Under the pieces are notes generated by a model, which did no database searches, was not told the origin of the DNA, and saw nothing but the letters and a program-made list of their open reading frames with translations. A stretch of DNA of 48,266 nucleotides from Clostridia bacterium. Lineage in GTDB: Bacteria > Bacillota > Clostridia > TANB77 > CAG-508. Made by a program: the position numbers and the translations under genes. Positions 1 to 9,050 of the stretch are shown one piece after another (position 1 is the stretch's first letter; every line of letters begins with the position of its first letter). The stretch is from contig JAAWFD010000012.1 of the NCBI GenBank assembly GCA_022794615.1, forward strand, positions 1 to 48,266, given 5' to 3'.

Positions 1-98
1 CCTTTTCCTGATGTCTTTCCTAGTCCAGATCCTATTCCACGTCCTACTCTTATTCTTTTTGTTTTTTCAACTGCTGGCTTTAATTCTCCTAGTTTCAT
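1..98 (-). CDS. rplO: 50S ribosomal protein L15, N-terminal part (cut by window edge)
   Basis: The 32 visible codons start MKLGELKPA and contain GRGIGSGLGKTSG, the glycine/basic N-terminal tail typical of L15, which threads into 23S rRNA in the large subunit. The start is the ATG at 98, with an AGGAGGT about 12 nt upstream, slightly long spacing. It follows rpsE by only 42 bp, so rpmD (L30), which in most Firmicutes lies between rpsE and rplO, is not here. The rest of the gene is outside the window. Confidence 0.93.
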   Translation of the reverse strand, partial: MKLGELKPAVEKTKRIRVGRGIGSGLGKTSGK

Positions 99-140
99 CT
101 CTTTGCTTGCACCTCCTATTTTTTTGTTATTTTATCTTGA

Positions 141-632
141 TTATAAAATTTCTTCTACTTTTTTTCCTCTTTTTTTAGCTACTTGTTCTATTGTTTGCAT
201 TGATTTTAAACCTTCAATTGTAGCATATACAACGTTTCTTGGATTGTTTGTTCCAATAACTTTTGTACGTATATTTTTATATCCTGCAAGCTCTAATACT
301 GGTCTTACACTTCCTCCTGCTATAACTCCAGTTCCTTCTACTGCTGGTTTTAACATTACTTTGGCACTTCCAAATTTTCCAACATATTCATGTGGTACTG
401 TTGTGTCTACAATTGGTACTTCAACTAAGTTTTTCTTTGCTGATTGTATAGCTTTTTTTATTGCATCTGGAACTTCTGCTGCTTTTCCGTTTCCTACTCC
501 TATATGTCCTGCTCCATCTCCTACTACTACTACAGCACTAAATCTAAAAGTTCTTCCACCTTTAACAACTTTTGCTACTCTGTTTAAAGCTACTACTTTT
601 TCTTTTAACTCTTCCATCTTTACGTCTTCCAT
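141..632 (-). CDS. rpsE: 30S ribosomal protein S5
   Basis: 163 aa, normal S5 length. The N-terminal double-stranded-RNA-binding-like domain covers roughly residues 5-75 and includes GGRTFRFSA and [10 protein letters not shown]; the C-terminal domain contains [12 protein letters not shown] and [16 protein letters not shown]5 sits at the mRNA entry and decoding region of the 30S subunit and affects accuracy. An in-frame ATG five codons in (MEELKEK) is an alternative start; the longer form has a Shine-Dalgarno (SD) GGAGG just upstream. It is part of the spc section, between rplR and rplO. Confidence 0.97.
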   Translation of the reverse strand: MEDVKMEELKEKVVALNRVAKVVKGGRTFRFSAVVVVGDGAGHIGVGNGKAAEVPDAIKKAIQSAKKNLVEVPIVDTTVPHEYVGKFGSAKVMLKPAVEGTGVIAGGSVRPVLELAGYKNIRTKVIGTNNPRNVVYATIEGLKSMQTIEQVAKKRGKKVEEIL

Positions 633-695
633 TAAATTTGTTTTCCTCCTTTTCTTCTTATTTACTTCTAACTTTTTTGTTCTAATACAAATACC

Positions 696-1055
696 TTAGA
701 AGTTAAGTCCACCTTCTCTTGCAGCCTCTGCTAATGCTTTTACTACACCATGATATATATATCCACCACGGTCAAAAACTACTTCTGTAATTTGTTTGCT
801 AGCACATTTTTTTGCAACTAATGTTCCAACTTCTTTAGCTGCTTCTATATTTGAATGTTTAGTTTTTATATCTTTATCTAATGTTGATACACTAACTAAT
901 GTATTTCCAGCTACATCATCAATTACTTGTGCATATACATGGCTGTTGCTTCTGTATACACATAATCTTGGTCTTTCTGCTGTACCAGATATTTTATTTC
1001 TTACTCTTGCATGTCTTCTAGTTCTCTCAACTTTTCTATCTGTTTTCTTTATCAT
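696..1055 (-). CDS. rplR: 50S ribosomal protein L18
   Basis: 119 aa, the usual bacterial length. The basic N-terminus ([15 protein letters not shown]) and the body [20 protein letters not shown], then [20 protein letters not shown], are diagnostic of L18, which binds 5S rRNA in the central protuberance. It lies 63 nt upstream of rpsE and 32 nt after rplF in the same direction, so it is co-transcribed. Confidence 0.97.
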   Translation of the reverse strand: MIKKTDRKVERTRRHARVRNKISGTAERPRLCVYRSNSHVYAQVIDDVAGNTLVSVSTLDKDIKTKHSNIEAAKEVGTLVAKKCASKQITEVVFDRGGYIYHGVVKALAEAAREGGLNF

Positions 1056-1087
1056 TTTAAATTACTCCTTTCCGTGATTATTTGATT

Positions 1088-1627
1088 TTATTTCTTACCT
1101 GTTTTTCCTTCTTTACGTCTGATTACTTCTTCAGCGTATTTTATTCCTTTTCCTCTATATACTTCTGGTGGTCTCTTTATTCTTATGTTTGCTGCTGTTT
1201 GACCAACTAATTCTTTGTCTATTCCTCTTACTATTATTGTGTTAGCATTTGGAACATCAAATGTTATTCCTGTTGGAGCTTCAAATATTACTGGATGAGA
1301 ATATCCTAATGTTAAATTTAAGTTGTTTCCTTGTTTTTGAACTCTGTAACCAACTCCGTTGATTTGTAGTTCTCTTGTGAATTCATTTACTACTCCATTT
1401 ACCATGTTATTGATTAATGTTCTTGTTAATCCATGTAAACTTTTATTAAATGGTTCATCATCTTTTCTTATTACTTTTATTTCATTGTTTTCTACTTCTA
1501 CTTTGATGTTTTTATGTAATTCTCTTTCTAATGTACCTTTTGGTCCCTTTACAGTTATTTTTTCTCCATCGATTGTAACTGTTACACCTTCTGGTATTTG
1601 AATAGATTTATTTCCTATTCTTGACAT
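1088..1627 (-). CDS. rplF: 50S ribosomal protein L6
   Basis: 179 aa. It begins MSRIGNKSI and has the two tandem L6 alpha-beta domains, ending with the signature [11 protein letters not shown] followed by [14 protein letters not shown]6 sits near the sarcin-ricin loop and factor-binding site of the 50S subunit. The 81-bp gap to rpsH contains a small GC-rich hairpin (1647-1656, GGCGTTCGCC) just before the ribosome binding site, one of several hairpins placed in the gaps of this operon. Confidence 0.97.
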   Translation of the reverse strand: MSRIGNKSIQIPEGVTVTIDGEKITVKGPKGTLERELHKNIKVEVENNEIKVIRKDDEPFNKSLHGLTRTLINNMVNGVVNEFTRELQINGVGYRVQKQGNNLNLTLGYSHPVIFEAPTGITFDVPNANTIIVRGIDKELVGQTAANIRIKRPPEVYRGKGIKYAEEVIRRKEGKTGKK

Positions 1628-1708
1628 TTATTTCACCTTCCTTTTGGGCGTTCGCCTAACGTTTATTTTTACCCTTTTTGTATTTTCACATTTAGGTTGA
1701 TTTTTCCC

Positions 1709-2107
1709 TTACCAAATATAAGCTAATACTTCTCCACCTATTCCTAATGTGCGTGCTTCTTTGTCTGTTTTTAATCCTTGTGATGTAGAGATTATTGCTA
1801 TTCCTAATCCGTTTAATACTTTTGGTAATTCTTCTTTATTAGCATATACTCTTAATCCTGGTTTGCTAATTCTTTTTATTCCATCTATTACTCTTTTTCC
1901 TTTTTCTTCATATTTTAGAGTAACTCTTATTATTCCTTGTTTGTCATCGCTTATTTCTTCAAAAGACTTTATATATCCTTCTTTATATAAAATTTCTGCT
2001 ATTGCTAATTTCATTTTTGAAGATGGTATATCTACTGTCTTATGTTTTGAACTGTTTGCGTTTCTTATTCTTGTTAACATATCTGCTATTGGATCTGTAG
2101 TATTCAA
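1709..2107 (-). CDS. rpsH: 30S ribosomal protein S8 (TTG start)
   Basis: Starting at the TTG at 2107 gives 132 aa, the normal S8 size, beginning [18 protein letters not shown]. That TTG has a strong GGAGG 8 nt upstream, whereas the upstream in-frame ATG at 2161 would add 18 unconserved residues and lacks an SD, so TTG is preferred. The C-terminal signature [20 protein letters not shown] is intact. S8 binds the central domain of 16S rRNA; in E. coli it is the autogenous repressor of the spc operon. Confidence 0.95.
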   Translation of the reverse strand: MNTTDPIADMLTRIRNANSSKHKTVDIPSSKMKLAIAEILYKEGYIKSFEEISDDKQGIIRVTLKYEEKGKRVIDGIKRISKPGLRVYANKEELPKVLNGLGIAIISTSQGLKTDKEARTLGIGGEVLAYIW

Positions 2108-2199
2108 TTTACTTTCCTCCTTTTTTAGTTTTCTTTGGATTGGATATGCTTTGCATTCCATTCTAATACTGATATTTTTAATTATTTACAGCATTATTT

Positions 2200-2385
2200 T
2201 TACCAACTTGCTTTCTTTACTCCTGGAATTTCTCCTTTATGTGCTAACTCTCTAAAGCATACACGGCAAATTCCATATTTTCTGATATATGCATGTGGTC
2301 TTCCACATAATTTACATCTATTATATTCTCTTGTTGCATATTTTTGTGGTCTTTGTTGTTTTACTTTTAATGATTTTTTAGCCAT
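2200..2385 (-). CDS. rpsN: 30S ribosomal protein S14, zinc-binding (type Z)
   Basis: 61 aa, the length of the short zinc-containing S14. Two Cys pairs are present, CKLC and CRVC, separated by [12 protein letters not shown], forming the zinc ribbon; the protein ends GVKKASW as in the family. Many Firmicutes carry a second, zinc-independent S14 used under zinc starvation; none is seen in this window. It is located between rplE and rpsH as in other Firmicutes. Confidence 0.97.
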   Translation of the reverse strand: MAKKSLKVKQQRPQKYATREYNRCKLCGRPHAYIRKYGICRVCFRELAHKGEIPGVKKASW

Positions 2386-2406
2386 TTTTTAATTTTTCCT
2401 CCTTAT

Positions 2407-2946
2407 TTAGTTTTGGAATGGCATACCTAACAATGTAAGTAACTCTCTTGCTTCATCATCTGATTCAGCTGTTGTTACAAATATGATATCCATACCTCTT
2501 AATTTATCTACTTTATCATATTCAATTTCTGGGAAGATTAATTGCTCTTTTATTCCCATTGAGTAGTTTCCTCTTCCATCGAAAGAATCTTTTGATACTC
2601 CTCTAAAATCTCTTACCCTTGGAAGAGCTACATTAAATAGCTTGTATGCAAAATCATACATTTTGTCTGCTCTTAAAGTTACTTTGCAACCTACACTTGC
2701 TCCTTCTCTTAGTTTGAATGCTGCAATTGATTTTTTAGCCTTTGTTACTATTGGCTTTTGCCCTGTTATTTGTGCTAAATCATTCATTGCATTTTCTAGT
2801 GATTTAGGGTCCTCTTTTGTGTCTCCTAAACCTATATTTATAACTATTTTTTCAAGTTTTGGAACTTGCATTATTGATTTATAATTGAATTTTTTCATTA
2901 ATCCTGGAATTACTTCTTTTTGATATTGTTCTCTTAATTTTTCCAT
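2407..2946 (-). CDS. rplE: 50S ribosomal protein L5
   Basis: 179 aa, standard length. Recognisable by [18 protein letters not shown] near the N-terminus, [20 protein letters not shown] in the middle, and [20 protein letters not shown] at the C-terminus. L5 binds 5S rRNA and contacts the P-site tRNA in the central protuberance. It is 25 nt downstream of rplX with a clear GGAGG. Confidence 0.97.
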   Translation of the reverse strand: MEKLREQYQKEVIPGLMKKFNYKSIMQVPKLEKIVINIGLGDTKEDPKSLENAMNDLAQITGQKPIVTKAKKSIAAFKLREGASVGCKVTLRADKMYDFAYKLFNVALPRVRDFRGVSKDSFDGRGNYSMGIKEQLIFPEIEYDKVDKLRGMDIIFVTTAESDDEARELLTLLGMPFQN

Positions 2947-2971
2947 TTCTGCCTATTCCTCCTTTCTTACT

Positions 2972-3280
2972 TTATTTTATTTTTGCTCCACATTTTTTAC
3001 AAATACGAACTTTTTCATCTTTTTCTACACTATATCCTATTCTTGTTGCTTTTCCGCATTTTGGACATACTACATTTACTTTACTTGCTAATACAGCACA
3101 TTCTACTGGTATTATTCCACCTTGTTCTCCTTGTTTTCTAGGTTTTACGTGTTTTTTTCTTATATTTATTCCTTTTACTACTACTCTTTGTGTTTTTGGC
3201 ATTACTTCTAATACTTCCCCTGTTTTACCTTTGTCGTTTCCTGATAAAACTTGGACTGTATCTCCTTTTTTTATTTTCAT
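2972..3280 (-). CDS. rplX: 50S ribosomal protein L24 with zinc-ribbon-like C-terminus
   Basis: 102 aa. The N-terminal KOW motif ([18 protein letters not shown]) and [16 protein letters not shown] identify L24, an assembly initiator near the exit tunnel. The C-terminal third carries CPKC and CKKC, a potential zinc-binding pair seen in a subset of L24 proteins. The upstream gap to rplN is unusually long (213 bp) for this operon and holds a long imperfect hairpin; the GGAGGAG 10 nt before the ATG supports the start. Confidence 0.96.
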   Translation of the reverse strand: MKIKKGDTVQVLSGNDKGKTGEVLEVMPKTQRVVVKGINIRKKHVKPRKQGEQGGIIPVECAVLASKVNVVCPKCGKATRIGYSVEKDEKVRICKKCGAKIK

Positions 3281-3446
3281 GTAAGGTTCTCCTCCTTCTT
3301 TGAATTGTTTTTGTCTCTTTAGTCTGTTAACGAAAATGTCTAGTAAATACTTGAGCGTTACAGATTAAAGAAGCTACGGTTAACAATTTGTATTCTTCGC
3401 CCAGCCTAAGGGCTGTTCTCCATAACAAATTTTAAACCTATGCATC

Positions 3447-3499
3447 CTTAGACTGTAACAATTAAATGTCTGCAAGACATTTAATTTAACAGTCTAAAG
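3447..3499 (-). repeat. Long imperfect hairpin over the rplN stop codon
   Basis: On the minus strand, CTTTAGACTGTTAAATTAAA continues into ATGTCT, then a TGC loop, then the near-complete reverse complement ending ACAGTCTAAGG. The stem is about 25 bp with a few mismatches and includes the rplN TAG stop. No T-tract follows, so it does not look like an intrinsic terminator. A further copy of the arm (3317-3330, CTTTAGTCTGTTAA on plus) sits ~150 bp away, so the gap may be an inserted element bounded by these arms. Confidence 0.6.
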
Positions 3500-3862
3500 A
3501 ACTTCTGGAGCTAATGAAAGTATTTTCATATATTCTCCCTCTCTTAACTCTCTTGCAACTGGTCCAAATATACGTGTTCCTCTTGGTGTTTTGTCTTCTT
3601 TTATTATTACAGCTGCATTTTCATCAAATCTTATATATGATCCATCTTGTCTTCTTAATCCTTTTTTGCTTCTTACTATTACTGCTTTTACAACATCACC
3701 TTTTTTTACAACTCCACCTGGTGTTGCTGATTTTACTGATGCTACTATTATGTCACCAATGTTAGCTGTTTTTCTGAATGATCCACCTAAACATCTGATA
3801 CACATAATTTCTCTTGCTCCAGTATTGTCAGCTACTTTTAATATTGATTGTTGTTGTACCAT
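3494..3862 (-). CDS. rplN: 50S ribosomal protein L14
   Basis: 122 aa, exact family length. The N-terminus [20 protein letters not shown] and the later [14 protein letters not shown] and [11 protein letters not shown] are diagnostic of L14, which sits at the subunit interface and forms bridge B8. Its SD lies inside the 3' end of rpsQ, only 3 nt separating stop and start, implying translational coupling. Its stop codon is embedded in a long hairpin. Confidence 0.97.
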   Translation of the reverse strand: MVQQQSILKVADNTGAREIMCIRCLGGSFRKTANIGDIIVASVKSATPGGVVKKGDVVKAVIVRSKKGLRRQDGSYIRFDENAAVIIKEDKTPRGTRIFGPVARELREGEYMKILSLAPEVL

Positions 3863-3865
3863 GAC

Positions 3866-4129
3866 TTATTCTCCTCCTTTTTTTTCTAGGATTTCAACTA
3901 CTCTCCATCTTTTATCTTTAGAAAGTGGTCTTGTTTCCATGACTTTTACTTTATCTCCCATTTTACAGCTATTGTCTTCATCATGTGCTTTTAATTTATA
4001 TGTTCTTTTAACTGTTTTTCCATAAACTTTATGACGTATACTATTTTCTACTGCTACTACAATTGTTTTATCCATTTTGTCTGATACTACTGTTCCTGTC
4101 ATAACTTTACGAAGGTTTCTTTCTTCCAT
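3866..4129 (-). CDS. rpsQ: 30S ribosomal protein S17
   Basis: 87 aa. The OB-fold core [18 protein letters not shown] and the motif [21 protein letters not shown] match S17, which binds the 5' domain of 16S rRNA early in assembly. The last codons (KKGGE) double as the SD for rplN. It follows rpmC after 45 nt. Confidence 0.97.
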   Translation of the reverse strand: MEERNLRKVMTGTVVSDKMDKTIVVAVENSIRHKVYGKTVKRTYKLKAHDEDNSCKMGDKVKVMETRPLSKDKRWRVVEILEKKGGE

Positions 4130-4174
4130 AGGTTTAATCCTCCTTTTTTAGACTTGGGGCTTTCCCATTCTTTT

Positions 4175-4378
4175 CTATTTCTTTGCTTCTGCTATTTTTC
4201 TTTCTGTTAATACAGTATTTATTTTAGCTATATCTTTTTTTACTTCTTTGATTTTCATTGGATTATCTAATCCATTTGTAGCTAAACTAAATTTTAATTT
4301 GAATAATTCTGTTTTTAGTTCACCTAATTCTTTTTCTAGTTCTGGTGAAGACATTTCTCTTATTTTATTTATCTTCAT
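4175..4378 (-). CDS. rpmC: 50S ribosomal protein L29
   Basis: 67 aa from the ATG at 4378 ([18 protein letters not shown]), the usual two-helix L29 near the tunnel exit where SRP and trigger factor dock. I chose this ATG over the one three codons upstream (4387) because an AGGTG lies 6 nt before it and it gives a typical length. The start overlaps the end of rplP by 14 nt, implying coupling. The motif [20 protein letters not shown] is typical. Confidence 0.95.
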   Translation of the reverse strand: MKINKIREMSSPELEKELGELKTELFKLKFSLATNGLDNPMKIKEVKKDIAKINTVLTERKIAEAKK

Positions 4379-4811
4379 CACTATCACCTACCTCATTTAC
4401 AGTTTCTCTCTTAACAAATTTTGCTTTGATTGGTAGTTTATTCATCGCAAGTCTAAGAGCTTCTCTAGCTGTTTCTTCTGGTACACCAGCAATTTCAAAC
4501 ATTACTCTTCCTGGTTTTACAGCTGCTACCCAATATTCTACATTTCCTTTTCCTTTTCCCATACGAGTTCCAATAGGTTTTTGTGATATTGGTTTATCTG
4601 GGAATAGTTTTATCCAAACTTTTCCACCTCTTTTTATATAACGAGTCATTGCAACACGGGCTGCTTCAATTTGATTTCCTCTTATTAAACCAGCTTCTAA
4701 TGCTTGCATTCCATATTCTCCTTCTGAAACGCAATTTCCTCTTGTTGCTTTTCCTCTATTTCTACCTTTTTGCATTTTTCTAAATTTTGATTTTTTTGGC
4801 ATTAATGGCAT
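4365..4811 (-). CDS. rplP: 50S ribosomal protein L16
   Basis: 148 aa. The N-terminus [20 protein letters not shown], then [16 protein letters not shown] and [19 protein letters not shown], is diagnostic of L16, needed for A-site tRNA positioning. Its ATG shares one base with the rpsC stop (TAATG), and its 3' end overlaps rpmC. The C-terminal tail ([10 protein letters not shown]) is a short acidic extension past the conserved AKFVKR. Confidence 0.97.
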   Translation of the reverse strand: MPLMPKKSKFRKMQKGRNRGKATRGNCVSEGEYGMQALEAGLIRGNQIEAARVAMTRYIKRGGKVWIKLFPDKPISQKPIGTRMGKGKGNVEYWVAAVKPGRVMFEIAGVPEETAREALRLAMNKLPIKAKFVKRETVNEVGDSDEDK

Positions 4812-5467
4812 TATTGTTCTCCTCCTTCCATTTTTTTAGCAGGAAGAACTTCACCTTTATATATCCAAACTTTAACACCAATCTTTCCATATGTTGTATC
4901 TGCTTCTGCAAATCCATAATCTATATCTGCTCTTAAAGTTTGTAGAGGAATTGTTCCCTCTTTATAGAATTCTGTTCTTGCCATATCAGCTCCACCTAAT
5001 CTTCCAGATACTGATGTTTTTATTCCTTGAGCTCCTGATTTCATAGCTTTTTGCATACATTGTTTCATTGCTCTTCTGAATGAAATTCTTCTTTCTAGTT
5101 GTCCTGCAATATTTTCTGCAACTAATTGTGCATTTGTGTCTATTTCTTTTACTTCTATTATGTTTACATTTATTTCTTTACCAATTTCTTTTGATAATTC
5201 TTGTTTTAAAGTTTCTGCTCCAGCTCCACCTTTTCCTATTACTATTCCTGGTTTTGCTGTATATACATTAGCTTTAACAAATTTTGCTGTTCTTTCAATT
5301 TCTATTCTTGAAATTCCCGCTGCATATAATTTTTTCTTTAAAAATTTACGAATATTTTGATCTTCTACTAAGTAATCTGCAAAGTTTTTTGTTCCTGCAT
5401 ACCATTTAGCATTCCAATCTTTTATTATTCCTACTCTTACGCCTGTTGGATGTACTTTTTGTCCCAT
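4811..5467 (-). CDS. rpsC: 30S ribosomal protein S3
   Basis: 218 aa. It begins [14 protein letters not shown]; the type-2 KH domain carries [19 protein letters not shown] (GxxG loop), and the C-terminal domain has [12 protein letters not shown] and [19 protein letters not shown]3 lines the mRNA entry channel and has helicase activity there. The SD for rplP (GGAGGAG) is encoded by its last codons. Confidence 0.98.
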   Translation of the reverse strand: MGQKVHPTGVRVGIIKDWNAKWYAGTKNFADYLVEDQNIRKFLKKKLYAAGISRIEIERTAKFVKANVYTAKPGIVIGKGGAGAETLKQELSKEIGKEINVNIIEVKEIDTNAQLVAENIAGQLERRISFRRAMKQCMQKAMKSGAQGIKTSVSGRLGGADMARTEFYKEGTIPLQTLRADIDYGFAEADTTYGKIGVKVWIYKGEVLPAKKMEGGEQ

Positions 5468-5482
5468 CTTATTTGCTCCCTC

Positions 5483-5833
5483 CTATTCTTCTCTTAGAAC
5501 AATTGTTATATGACTTGTTCTTTTTCTTATTCTTACTGCTGATCCTTTTGCAGCTGGTCTTATTCTTTTTAGTGTTGGGCCTTGATTTGCATATATCTCA
5601 GCAACATATAATTTTGAATGATCCATTTGATGGTTGTTCTCAGCATTTGCTATTGCTGATTTTAATAATTTTTCAATTATTTCTGAAGAAGCTTTTGGTG
5701 TAAATTTTACTATTGCTAAAGCTTCATCTACATTTTTTCCTCTTATTAAGTCTGCAACAATTTTTACTTTTCTAGCTGATATTCTTGCATATCTTAGAGT
5801 TGCTTTAGCTTCAACTATTGCTGTTTCTTCCAC
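5483..5833 (-). CDS. rplV: 50S ribosomal protein L22 (GTG start)
   Basis: 116 aa from a GTG at 5833 with AAGGAGG 9 nt upstream. Conserved segments are [28 protein letters not shown] and [20 protein letters not shown]; the last is the beta-hairpin that lines the peptide exit tunnel and where macrolide-resistance changes occur in other species. The 171-bp gap upstream to rpsS carries three consecutive hairpins. Confidence 0.96.
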   Translation of the reverse strand: MEETAIVEAKATLRYARISARKVKIVADLIRGKNVDEALAIVKFTPKASSEIIEKLLKSAIANAENNHQMDHSKLYVAEIYANQGPTLKRIRPAAKGSAVRIRKRTSHITIVLREE

Positions 5834-5877
5834 TTTATTTTCCTCCTTATTTTTTTGGTTTTATGTCCGATTGTTTA

Positions 5878-5996
5878 TTGCATAGTAAAAATCGAAGATT
5901 TTTGCGTATGCAAAAAGGTTAATTTACCTTGATATGTGCAATATTGCGAAGCAATTTGCACATCTAGACATCGAAATCTTTGATTTCGCTAATGTC
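5878..5996 (-). repeat. Three tandem hairpins between rpsS and rplV
   Basis: Read on minus: hairpin 1 (5996-5967) has arms GACAT..GCGAAATC and GATTTCG.ATGTC with an AAA loop. Hairpin 2 (5964-5931) has arms GATGTGCAAATTGC and GCAATATTGCACATATC with a TTC loop. Hairpin 3 (5913-5878) has arms TTGCATA..CAAAAATC and GATTTTT..TATGCAA with a TTC loop. They nearly fill the intergenic space. None has a terminal T-run, so they look like RNA structures for processing, stability or regulation, or small inserted palindromes, rather than terminators. Confidence 0.75.
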
Positions 5997-6004
5997 CAAT
6001 TATC

Positions 6005-6286
6005 TTATTTCTTTACAGTTGTTGTTTTTTCTCCTGCATGACCTTTAAATGTTCTTGTAGGAGCAAATTCACCTAATTTATGACCTATCATTTCTTCTGT
6101 TATATATACAGGTACATGTTTTCTTCCATCATGTACTGCTATTGTATGACCTATCATTTGTGGATATATTGTTGAAGCTCTTGACCATGTTTTTAATACT
6201 TCTTTTTTTCCTGTTTCATTCATGGCTTCTACTCTTTTTAATAGTTTTTCACATACGAAAGGTTTTTTCTTACTTGATCTAGACAT
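6005..6286 (-). CDS. rpsS: 30S ribosomal protein S19
   Basis: 93 aa, standard length. [40 protein letters not shown] and [15 protein letters not shown] are the S19 signatures; the protein contacts the A-site finger in the 30S head. It begins 5 nt after rplB ends, with a GGAGG inside the rplB tail. Confidence 0.98.
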   Translation of the reverse strand: MSRSSKKKPFVCEKLLKRVEAMNETGKKEVLKTWSRASTIYPQMIGHTIAVHDGRKHVPVYITEEMIGHKLGEFAPTRTFKGHAGEKTTTVKK

Positions 6287-6291
6287 GTCTC

Positions 6292-7119
6292 TTATTTCCT
6301 CCTTTTAACAATGAACTTGTTTGTTCTATTTTTCTTATTTCTTGTCTTGTATCCTAATGCTGGTTTTCCCCATGGTGTCATTGGTCCTGCGTGCCCTACT
6401 GGTGCTCTTCCTTCTCCTCCTCCATGTGGGTGGTCGTTAGGGTTCATTACAGATCCTCTAACTGTTGGTCTTATTCCTAAATGTCTTGTTTTTCCTGCTT
6501 TTCCTAATTTTACATTCTCATGGTCACTGTTTCCTATTGTTCCTATTGTTGCTCTACATACTGCTAATACTAATCTCATTTCTCCTGATGGTAATCTTAC
6601 ATGTGCATATTTTCCTTCTTTTGCCATTAATTGTGCACTTTGACCAGCTGCTTTTACTAACTTTCCTCCTTGCATTGGATTTAATTCTATGTTGTGTATT
6701 AGTGTTCCTACTGGTATGTTTGATATTGGTAAACAGTTTCCTGGTTTTATGTCTGCATTTTCTCCAGACATTACTTTGTCTCCATCTGTTAACCCTTGTG
6801 GTGCTAATATATATGCTTTTTCTCCATCTTCATATTGTATTAATGCTATGTTTGCACTTCTATTTGGATCATATTCGATTCCTAATACTGTTGCTTCCAT
6901 ATCATCTTTTCTTCTTTTAAAATCTATTATTCTGTATTTTTGTCTGTTTCCTCCACCTTGATGTCTTACTGTTATTCTTCCATATGAATTTCTACCTGCA
7001 TTTTTCTTTTTTACTGTTAGTAAAGATTTTTCAGGTGTTGTTTTTGTTACTTCTTCATATGTTGATACTGTCATGTTTCTTCTTGATGGTGTATATGCTT
7101 TGAAATGTTTCATTCCCAT
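6292..7119 (-). CDS. rplB: 50S ribosomal protein L2
   Basis: 275 aa. Contains the conserved core [38 protein letters not shown] and the C-terminal [19 protein letters not shown], whose histidine region is near the peptidyl-transferase centre. L2 is required for subunit association and peptide bond formation. The 144-bp gap separating it from rplW contains a perfect 11-bp-stem hairpin and two weaker ones. Confidence 0.98.
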   Translation of the reverse strand: MGMKHFKAYTPSRRNMTVSTYEEVTKTTPEKSLLTVKKKNAGRNSYGRITVRHQGGGNRQKYRIIDFKRRKDDMEATVLGIEYDPNRSANIALIQYEDGEKAYILAPQGLTDGDKVMSGENADIKPGNCLPISNIPVGTLIHNIELNPMQGGKLVKAAGQSAQLMAKEGKYAHVRLPSGEMRLVLAVCRATIGTIGNSDHENVKLGKAGKTRHLGIRPTVRGSVMNPNDHPHGGGEGRAPVGHAGPMTPWGKPALGYKTRNKKNRTNKFIVKRRK

Positions 7120-7188
7120 TGTTTTTTTCTCTCCTTTATTTATTTTCCTGGTTTATTTCCAGATATTTTAATTGCTTTTTTCTAATGC

Positions 7189-7215
7189 ATGCAATTGAAT
7201 AAAGTTCAATTGCAT
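7189..7215 (-). repeat. Hairpin between rplW and rplB
   Basis: Perfect inverted repeat ATGCAATTGAA / TTCAATTGCAT with a 5-nt loop, lying in the 144-bp gap. A weaker arm pair (CTGG...CCAG) follows nearer the rplB ribosome binding site, and a GTTAGCTGTA...TACAGATAAC pair precedes it. No T-tract follows. It resembles the other TGCAA/TTGCA-containing intergenic hairpins of this window. Confidence 0.7.
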
Positions 7216-7263
7216 AAGTTATCTGTACAGTCGTTTCACTCATTACAGCTAACTTAAACTTAT

Positions 7264-7611
7264 TTATGCTCCCATAAATTCATCTATGGCATCTTTGTAT
7301 TTTTTAGATATTTTTACTTCTTTTCCACCTTTACCTAAATATGTCTTGTCTGATGGATTTGTATCTATTGTTACTATTGCTTTTTTCCAATCTGATGTCT
7401 TTCCTTCTACATATCTAACTCTTTTTGTTTTTCCTTTAACTGTCATTGTGTTTACATTTAATACTTTTACTTCAAATAATTTTTCTACTGCTCTTGCTAT
7501 ATCAACCTTTGTTGCTTTTCTGTTTACTTCGAAAGTGTATTTTCCGTTTTGCATTTCATCATTACTTTTTTCAGTAATTACTGGTGCTATTATTATTTCT
7601 TCTGGTTTCAT
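7264..7611 (-). CDS. rplW: 50S ribosomal protein L23
   Basis: 115 aa. KPEEIIIAPVITEKSNDEMQ and the segment YTFEVNRKATKVDIARAVE are typical of L23, the tunnel-exit docking site for trigger factor and SRP. It is somewhat longer than the usual ~95 aa because of a C-terminal extension (KEVKISKKYKDAIDEFMGA). It begins 2 nt after the rplD stop codon, indicating coupling. Confidence 0.96.
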   Translation of the reverse strand: MKPEEIIIAPVITEKSNDEMQNGKYTFEVNRKATKVDIARAVEKLFEVKVLNVNTMTVKGKTKRVRYVEGKTSDWKKAIVTIDTNPSDKTYLGKGGKEVKISKKYKDAIDEFMGA

Positions 7612-7613
7612 AA

Positions 7614-8237
7614 TTAAGCATACACCTCCTCTAATTTCTTAACAGTTTCTAATGGTAATATTAATTTGTTGTATTTTAATAAATCATAAACATTTATCAT
7701 ATTTAATGTTATGGCTTTTACACCTTCTATATTTCTACTTGATAAATATACATTGTCGTTTTTATCTGCTAATATTATTAGTGTTTTTCCTTCTACTTTT
7801 AAATCTGATAATGCTTTTACCATTGTTTTTGTTTTTACTTCTGCTAATTCTAATTTGTCTACTACTGTTAATTCTTGTTCTTTTACTTTTGAACTTAATA
7901 ATGATTTTATTGCTAATTGTTTCTCTTTTTTATTTACTTTGTAACTGTATGAACGTGGTTTTGGTCCTAATGCTATTCCACCTTTTATCCATTGTGGTGC
8001 ACGTATACTTCCTTGTCTTGCTCTACCTGTTCCTTTTTGTCTCCATGGTTTTCTTCCACCACCACTAACTTCACTTCTTGTTTTTGTACTTTGTGTACCT
8101 TGTCTTTGATTAGCTAGGTAATTTACTAGTACGCTATGTACTACTGCTTCATTTGGCTCTATTCCAAATACTGCTTCACTTAATTCTACATCGCTTACTT
8201 TTTTACCTTGTATATCATATACGTCTACTTTTGGCAT
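7614..8237 (-). CDS. rplD: 50S ribosomal protein L4
   Basis: 207 aa. Motifs include EAVVHSVLVNYLANQRQGT, the basic tunnel loop GGGRKPWRQKGTGRARQGS and GGIALGPKPRSYSYKVNKKE. L4 reaches into the exit tunnel. In E. coli it also represses the S10 operon through the leader RNA; whether it does so here through the structured rpsJ leader is unknown. It lies between rplC and rplW with 20 nt and 2 nt spacings. Confidence 0.97.
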   Translation of the reverse strand: MPKVDVYDIQGKKVSDVELSEAVFGIEPNEAVVHSVLVNYLANQRQGTQSTKTRSEVSGGGRKPWRQKGTGRARQGSIRAPQWIKGGIALGPKPRSYSYKVNKKEKQLAIKSLLSSKVKEQELTVVDKLELAEVKTKTMVKALSDLKVEGKTLIILADKNDNVYLSSRNIEGVKAITLNMINVYDLLKYNKLILPLETVKKLEEVYA

Positions 8238-8257
8238 TTCGTTTTTCTCTCCTTTCT

Positions 8258-8893
8258 CTATTTGCTAGCTCTTACTGCTGATTTTATTTTTAAGATAGCT
8301 CCTTTTGCTCCTGGAACACTACCTTTTATTAATAGTACATTTTTGTCCATATCTACTTTTACTATGTCTAAATTTTGTACTGTTACTGTTACTCTTCCCA
8401 TTTGTCCTGGTAATTTTTTTCCTTTGAATACTCTTCCTGGTGTTGATGTTGGTCCCATTGATCCTGGTCTTCTATGATACATAGATCCATGTCCCATTGG
8501 CCCTCTTGATTGTCCATGTCTTTTTATTACACCTTGGAATCCTTTTCCTTTTGATGTTCCTTGTACATCAACTTTTTCTCCATTTTCGAATATATCTGCT
8601 TTGATTTCATCTCCAACTTTGATGTTTTCGATTGTGTCTAATCTGAATTCTCTTAAATGTTTTTTTGCTGTTAAATTATTTTTTGTGAAATGTCCTTTTT
8701 GTGGTTTGTTTATATGTTTGTCTTTTATTTCTCCAAATCCTAATTGTACTGCTTCGTATCCATCAGTTTCCATTGTCTTTACTTGTGCAACTACACATGG
8801 TCCTGCTTCTACTACTGTTACTGGAATAACTACTCCGTTTTCATCAAATATTTGTGTCATTCCTATTTTCTTTCCTATAATTGCTTTTTTCAT
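8258..8893 (-). CDS. rplC: 50S ribosomal protein L3
   Basis: 211 aa. Starts [19 protein letters not shown] and contains [32 protein letters not shown] and [14 protein letters not shown], the loop that approaches the peptidyl-transferase centre. The glutamine-containing GQ site methylated by PrmB in some bacteria lies in this region. Strong AGGAGG 8 nt before ATG. A 157-bp gap with a small hairpin separates it from rpsJ. Confidence 0.97.
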   Translation of the reverse strand: MKKAIIGKKIGMTQIFDENGVVIPVTVVEAGPCVVAQVKTMETDGYEAVQLGFGEIKDKHINKPQKGHFTKNNLTAKKHLREFRLDTIENIKVGDEIKADIFENGEKVDVQGTSKGKGFQGVIKRHGQSRGPMGHGSMYHRRPGSMGPTSTPGRVFKGKKLPGQMGRVTVTVQNLDIVKVDMDKNVLLIKGSVPGAKGAILKIKSAVRASK

Positions 8894-9014
8894 TTTCTTT
8901 CTTCCTCCTACTATTGGCTGATACTTTTTGATTTTTAATATTATCTTCCTTTATCAGCTTGGTTTTGCTAAAACTGTTAAAAACTTGTTTTTTATAGTTT
9001 TATAGTCCTTTATG

Positions 9015-9033
9015 CAAATGCTATCTGCATTTG
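9015..9033 (-). repeat. Small hairpin between rpsJ and rplC
   Basis: CAAATGC / GCATTTG with a 5-nt loop, about 20 nt after the rpsJ stop. It belongs to the same visual class as the hairpins at 1647, 3447, 5878 and 7189. The remainder of the 157-bp gap is AT-rich, with no ORF of note and a normal SD just before rplC. Confidence 0.5.
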
Positions 9034-9050
9034 TACTTTTTAATTTTCAA

